In this document: piece after piece, positions 61,807 to 64,000 of the stretch
How the letters are laid out: each line of letters opens with the position of its first letter
Position numbering within the stretch: position 1 is the stretch's first letter
NCBI RefSeq assembly: GCF_051401765.1
Contig: NW_027480547.1
Span: forward strand, 1-64,000
DNA from: Calliopsis andreniformis
Lineage: Eukaryota; Arthropoda; Insecta; Hymenoptera; Andrenidae
Length of the DNA stretch: 64,000 nucleotides
Direction: 5' to 3'
Program-made: the position numbers and the translations under genes
The notes under the pieces: generated by a model
The model's database searches: none
What the model was told of the DNA's origin: nothing
The model's input: the letters and a program-made list of their open reading frames with translations, nothing else

Positions 61807-64000
61807 GATTGAGGATTGAGTATTGAAGACTGAGAATTGAGGATATTCTACTGATGATTGAGGATTGAGGATTGAGTATTGAGGATTGAGGATTGAGGAT
61901 TGAGGATTGAGGATTTTGGATTGAGGATTGATGATTGAGGGTTGGGGATTGAGTATTGAGAACTGATGATTGAGGATTGAGGATTCAGGATTGAGGGCTG
62001 ATTACTGAGGGTTGAGGGTTGAGGGTTGAGGATTGAGGATTGAGTATTGAAGACTGAGGACAGAGGGTTGAGGACTGAGTATTGAGGATTGAGGACTGAG
62101 GATTGAGGATTGATGGTTGAGGATTGAGGATTGAAGATTGAGGATTCAGGATCGAGGATTGAGTATTGTATACTGATAGTTGAGGATTGAGTGTTGTGAA
62201 TTGAGGATTGATCATTCATTATTGAGGACTGAAGCTTGAGGAATGTGGATTGAGGATTGAGGATTGAGGATTGAGGACTGAGGGCTGAGGATTGAGGTTT
62301 GAGAATTGAGGATTGACAATTGAATATTGAGGATTGTGGCTTGATGACTGAGGATTGAGGATTGAGGTTTCAGGATTGAGAATTGAGGATTGAGGATTGA
62401 GGACGGAGGATTGAGGATTGAGTATTGAGGATTGAGTGCTGAGGATTGAAGGTTGAGGACTGAGGATTGACGATTGAATATTGAGGACTGGGTGTTGAGG
62501 ATAGAGTGTTGAGAATTGATGTTTGAGGACTAAGATTTGAAGATTGAAGGTTGAGGATTGAGTATTGAAGACTGAGAATTGAGGATATTCTACTGATGAT
62601 TGAGGATTGCGAATTGAGGGTTGAGGATTAATGGTTGAGACTGTGGGTTGAGGATTGAGCATTGAGGATTGAGGATTGAGGATTGAGGATTGAGGATTGA
62701 GGATTGATGGTTGAGGATTGAGGATTGAAGATTGAGGATTCAGGATCGAGTATTGAGTATTGTATACTGATAGTTGAGGTTTGAGTGTTGTGAATTGAGG
62801 ATTGATCATTGATTATTGAGGACTGAAGTTTGAGGAATGAGGATTGAGGATTGAGGGTTGAGGATTGAGGACTGAGGGCTGAGGATTGAGGTTTGAGAAT
62901 TGAGGATTGACAATTGAATATTGAGGATTGTGGCTTGATGACTGAGGATTGAGGATTGAGGATTCAGGATTGAGAATTGAGGATTGAGGATTGAGGACGG
63001 AGGATTGAGGATTGAGTATTGAGGATTGAGGATTGAGCACTGTGGGCTGAGTATTGAGGATTGAAGGTTGAGGACTGAGGATTGACGATTGAATATTGAG
63101 GATTGGGTGTTGTGGATAGAGTGTTTAGAATTGATGTTTGAGGACTAAGATTTGAAAATTGACGATTGAGGATTGAGTATTGAAGACTGAGAATTGAGGA
63201 TATTCTACTGATGATTGAGGATTGAGGATTGAGGATTGAGGATTAAGGATTGAGGATTGAGGATTGAGGATTGAGGATTTTGGATTTAGGATTGATGATT
63301 GAGGGTTGGGGATTGAGTATTGAGGACAGATGATTGAGGATTGAGGATTGAGGATTGAGGATTGAGGATTGAGGGCTGATTACTGAGGGTTGAGGGTTGA
63401 GGGTTGAGGATTGAGGATTGAGTATTGAAGACTGAGGACAGAGGGTTGAGGACTGAGTATTGAAGATTGAGGGTTGAGGATTGAGGATTGATTGTTGAGG
63501 ATTGAGGATTGAAGATTGAGGATTCAGGATCGAGGATTGAGTATTGTATACTGATAGTTGAGGATTGAGTGTTGTGACTTGAGGATTGATCATAGATTAT
63601 TGAGGACTGAAGATTGAGGAATGAGGATTGAGGATTGAGGATTGAGGATTGAGGACTGAGGGCTGAGGATTGAGGTTTGAGAATTGAGGATTGACAATTG
63701 AATATTGAGGATAGTGGCATGTTGACCGAGGATTGAGGATTGAGGATTCAGGATTGAGAATTGAGGATTGAGGGTTGAGAACGGAGGATTGAGGATTGAG
63801 TATTGAGGATTGAGGACTGAGGATTGGGGATTGAGGATTAAGGATTGAGGATTGAGGATTGAGGATTAAGCATTGAGGATTGAGGATCGAGGATTGAGGT
63901 CTAAGTGTTGAGGATTGAAGGTTGAGGACTGAGGATTGACGATTGAATATTGAGGACTGGGTGTTGAGTATAGAGTGTTGAGAATTGATTTTTGAGGACT
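61807..64000 (+). repeat. 3337-bp tandem duplication, copy 2 (cut by window end)
   Basis: This copy is identical by eye to 58470 onward until about 63880. Four differences then fall within 103 bp: C63888, A63903, T63969 and T63990, versus T60551, G60566, G60632 and G60653. This suggests that the duplicated block ends near 63.88 kb and another, related A-type copy begins. Confidence 0.88.

Larger units (their letters stand above)
1..64000 (+). repeat. Heptanucleotide satellite array, consensus GGATTGA, filling the whole window
   Basis: The + strand is a continuous head-to-tail series of 7-bp units with consensus GGATTGA. Common variants include AGATTGA, GTATTGA, GGACTGA, GGGTTGA, GGTTTGA, GAATTGA, TGATTGA, CGATTGA, GCATTGA and GGATTCA, so every position of the unit varies. 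Perfect runs are short, at most about ten units (for example near 1461-1530, 33459-33521, 60797-60850 and 61330-61395). Occasional 6-bp units, such as the ACGAGG and ATGAGG steps, shift the register. Cytosine is rare on the + strand and orientation never flips. No unique DNA, mobile element or structural RNA interrupts the array. It is satellite DNA by definition; any cellular role (centromeric, subtelomeric or other) is not shown by the sequence. Confidence 0.99.

Noticed and set aside
444..63720. Many - strand open reading frames of 60-526 codons that could be called a repetitive protein family
   Set aside because: They overlap each other in different frames with the same heptapeptide, start at chance CAT variants and end at chance TTA, CTA or TCA variants. 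They show no domain, signal peptide, ribosome binding site or non-repeat segment. They are the arithmetic result of a stop-free 7-bp unit.
1..64000. CRISPR array
   Set aside because: CRISPR arrays have 23-50-bp repeats separated by unique spacers of similar length. Here the unit is 7 bp with no unique spacers, and no cas genes are present.
1..64000. Telomere
   Set aside because: The unit resembles G-rich telomere repeats in strand asymmetry, but it is highly degenerate, carries multi-kilobase higher-order repeats and does not match a telomere unit that I know. Terminal telomeres are far more uniform. A subtelomeric position is still possible.

Overview
This window is one uninterrupted block of satellite DNA. 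From base 1 to base 64000, the + strand is a head-to-tail array of a degenerate heptanucleotide with consensus GGATTGA (TCAATCC on the - strand). I found no protein gene, RNA gene, transposon, CRISPR array or unique-sequence island. Cytosine is very scarce on the + strand, and I saw no stretch where the array turns into the opposite orientation. The - strand carries many apparent reading frames, but these follow from the repeat arithmetic. Seven is not a multiple of three, and the - strand unit has no stop codon in any frame, so all three frames read the same cyclic heptapeptide (Ser-Ile-Leu-Asn-Pro-Gln-Ser). I annotate none of them as genes.

The information lies in the order of variant heptads, which acts as a barcode and exposes a nested hierarchy of duplications. 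Two variant vocabularies alternate. Type A carries GTTAGAG doublets, GATTTTG, the ATATTCT-ACTGATG landmark and tandem GGGTTGA. Type B carries GAAGAATGAGG, GGATAGAAGAGAGAGG, GACGAGGACTG, the ATATTCT-ATTGAGG landmark and TTGATTTTTG. The layout is: B-type 1-960; A 961-20350; B 20351-42935; A 42936-52330, including a strongly diverged zone at 49.9-51.5 kb; a B-type inset about 52331-54545; A 54546-64000.

Inside these domains are large, nearly identical higher-order repeats. A 5433-bp unit occurs as two full copies, one internally deleted copy and one truncated copy (5522-20350), with nested 1300-bp and 1105-bp duplications. A 4.7-kb unit is repeated at 5106-bp spacing (22129-31942). A 3337-bp tandem duplication runs off the right end (58470-64000). 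A long-range pair about 42 kb apart links the left end to 42.7-47.3 kb. Smaller duplications have offsets of 377, about 980, 825, 802, 84 and 63 bp. Recent copies differ at only a few bases over about 5 kb, whereas neighbouring heptads are heavily diverged. This fits a history of old point mutation followed by recent unequal exchange or amplification of multi-kilobase blocks.

Organism: the sequence gives no marker gene. A satellite of at least 64 kb with higher-order repeats and no genes looks most like eukaryotic heterochromatin (pericentromeric, subtelomeric or sex-chromosome). Short heptanucleotide arrays are also known in bacteria, for example the cyanobacterial STRR sequences, so a prokaryotic origin cannot be excluded. 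Block boundaries are good to roughly 10-50 bp because breakpoints inside a 7-bp array cannot be placed exactly. All comparisons were made by eye.
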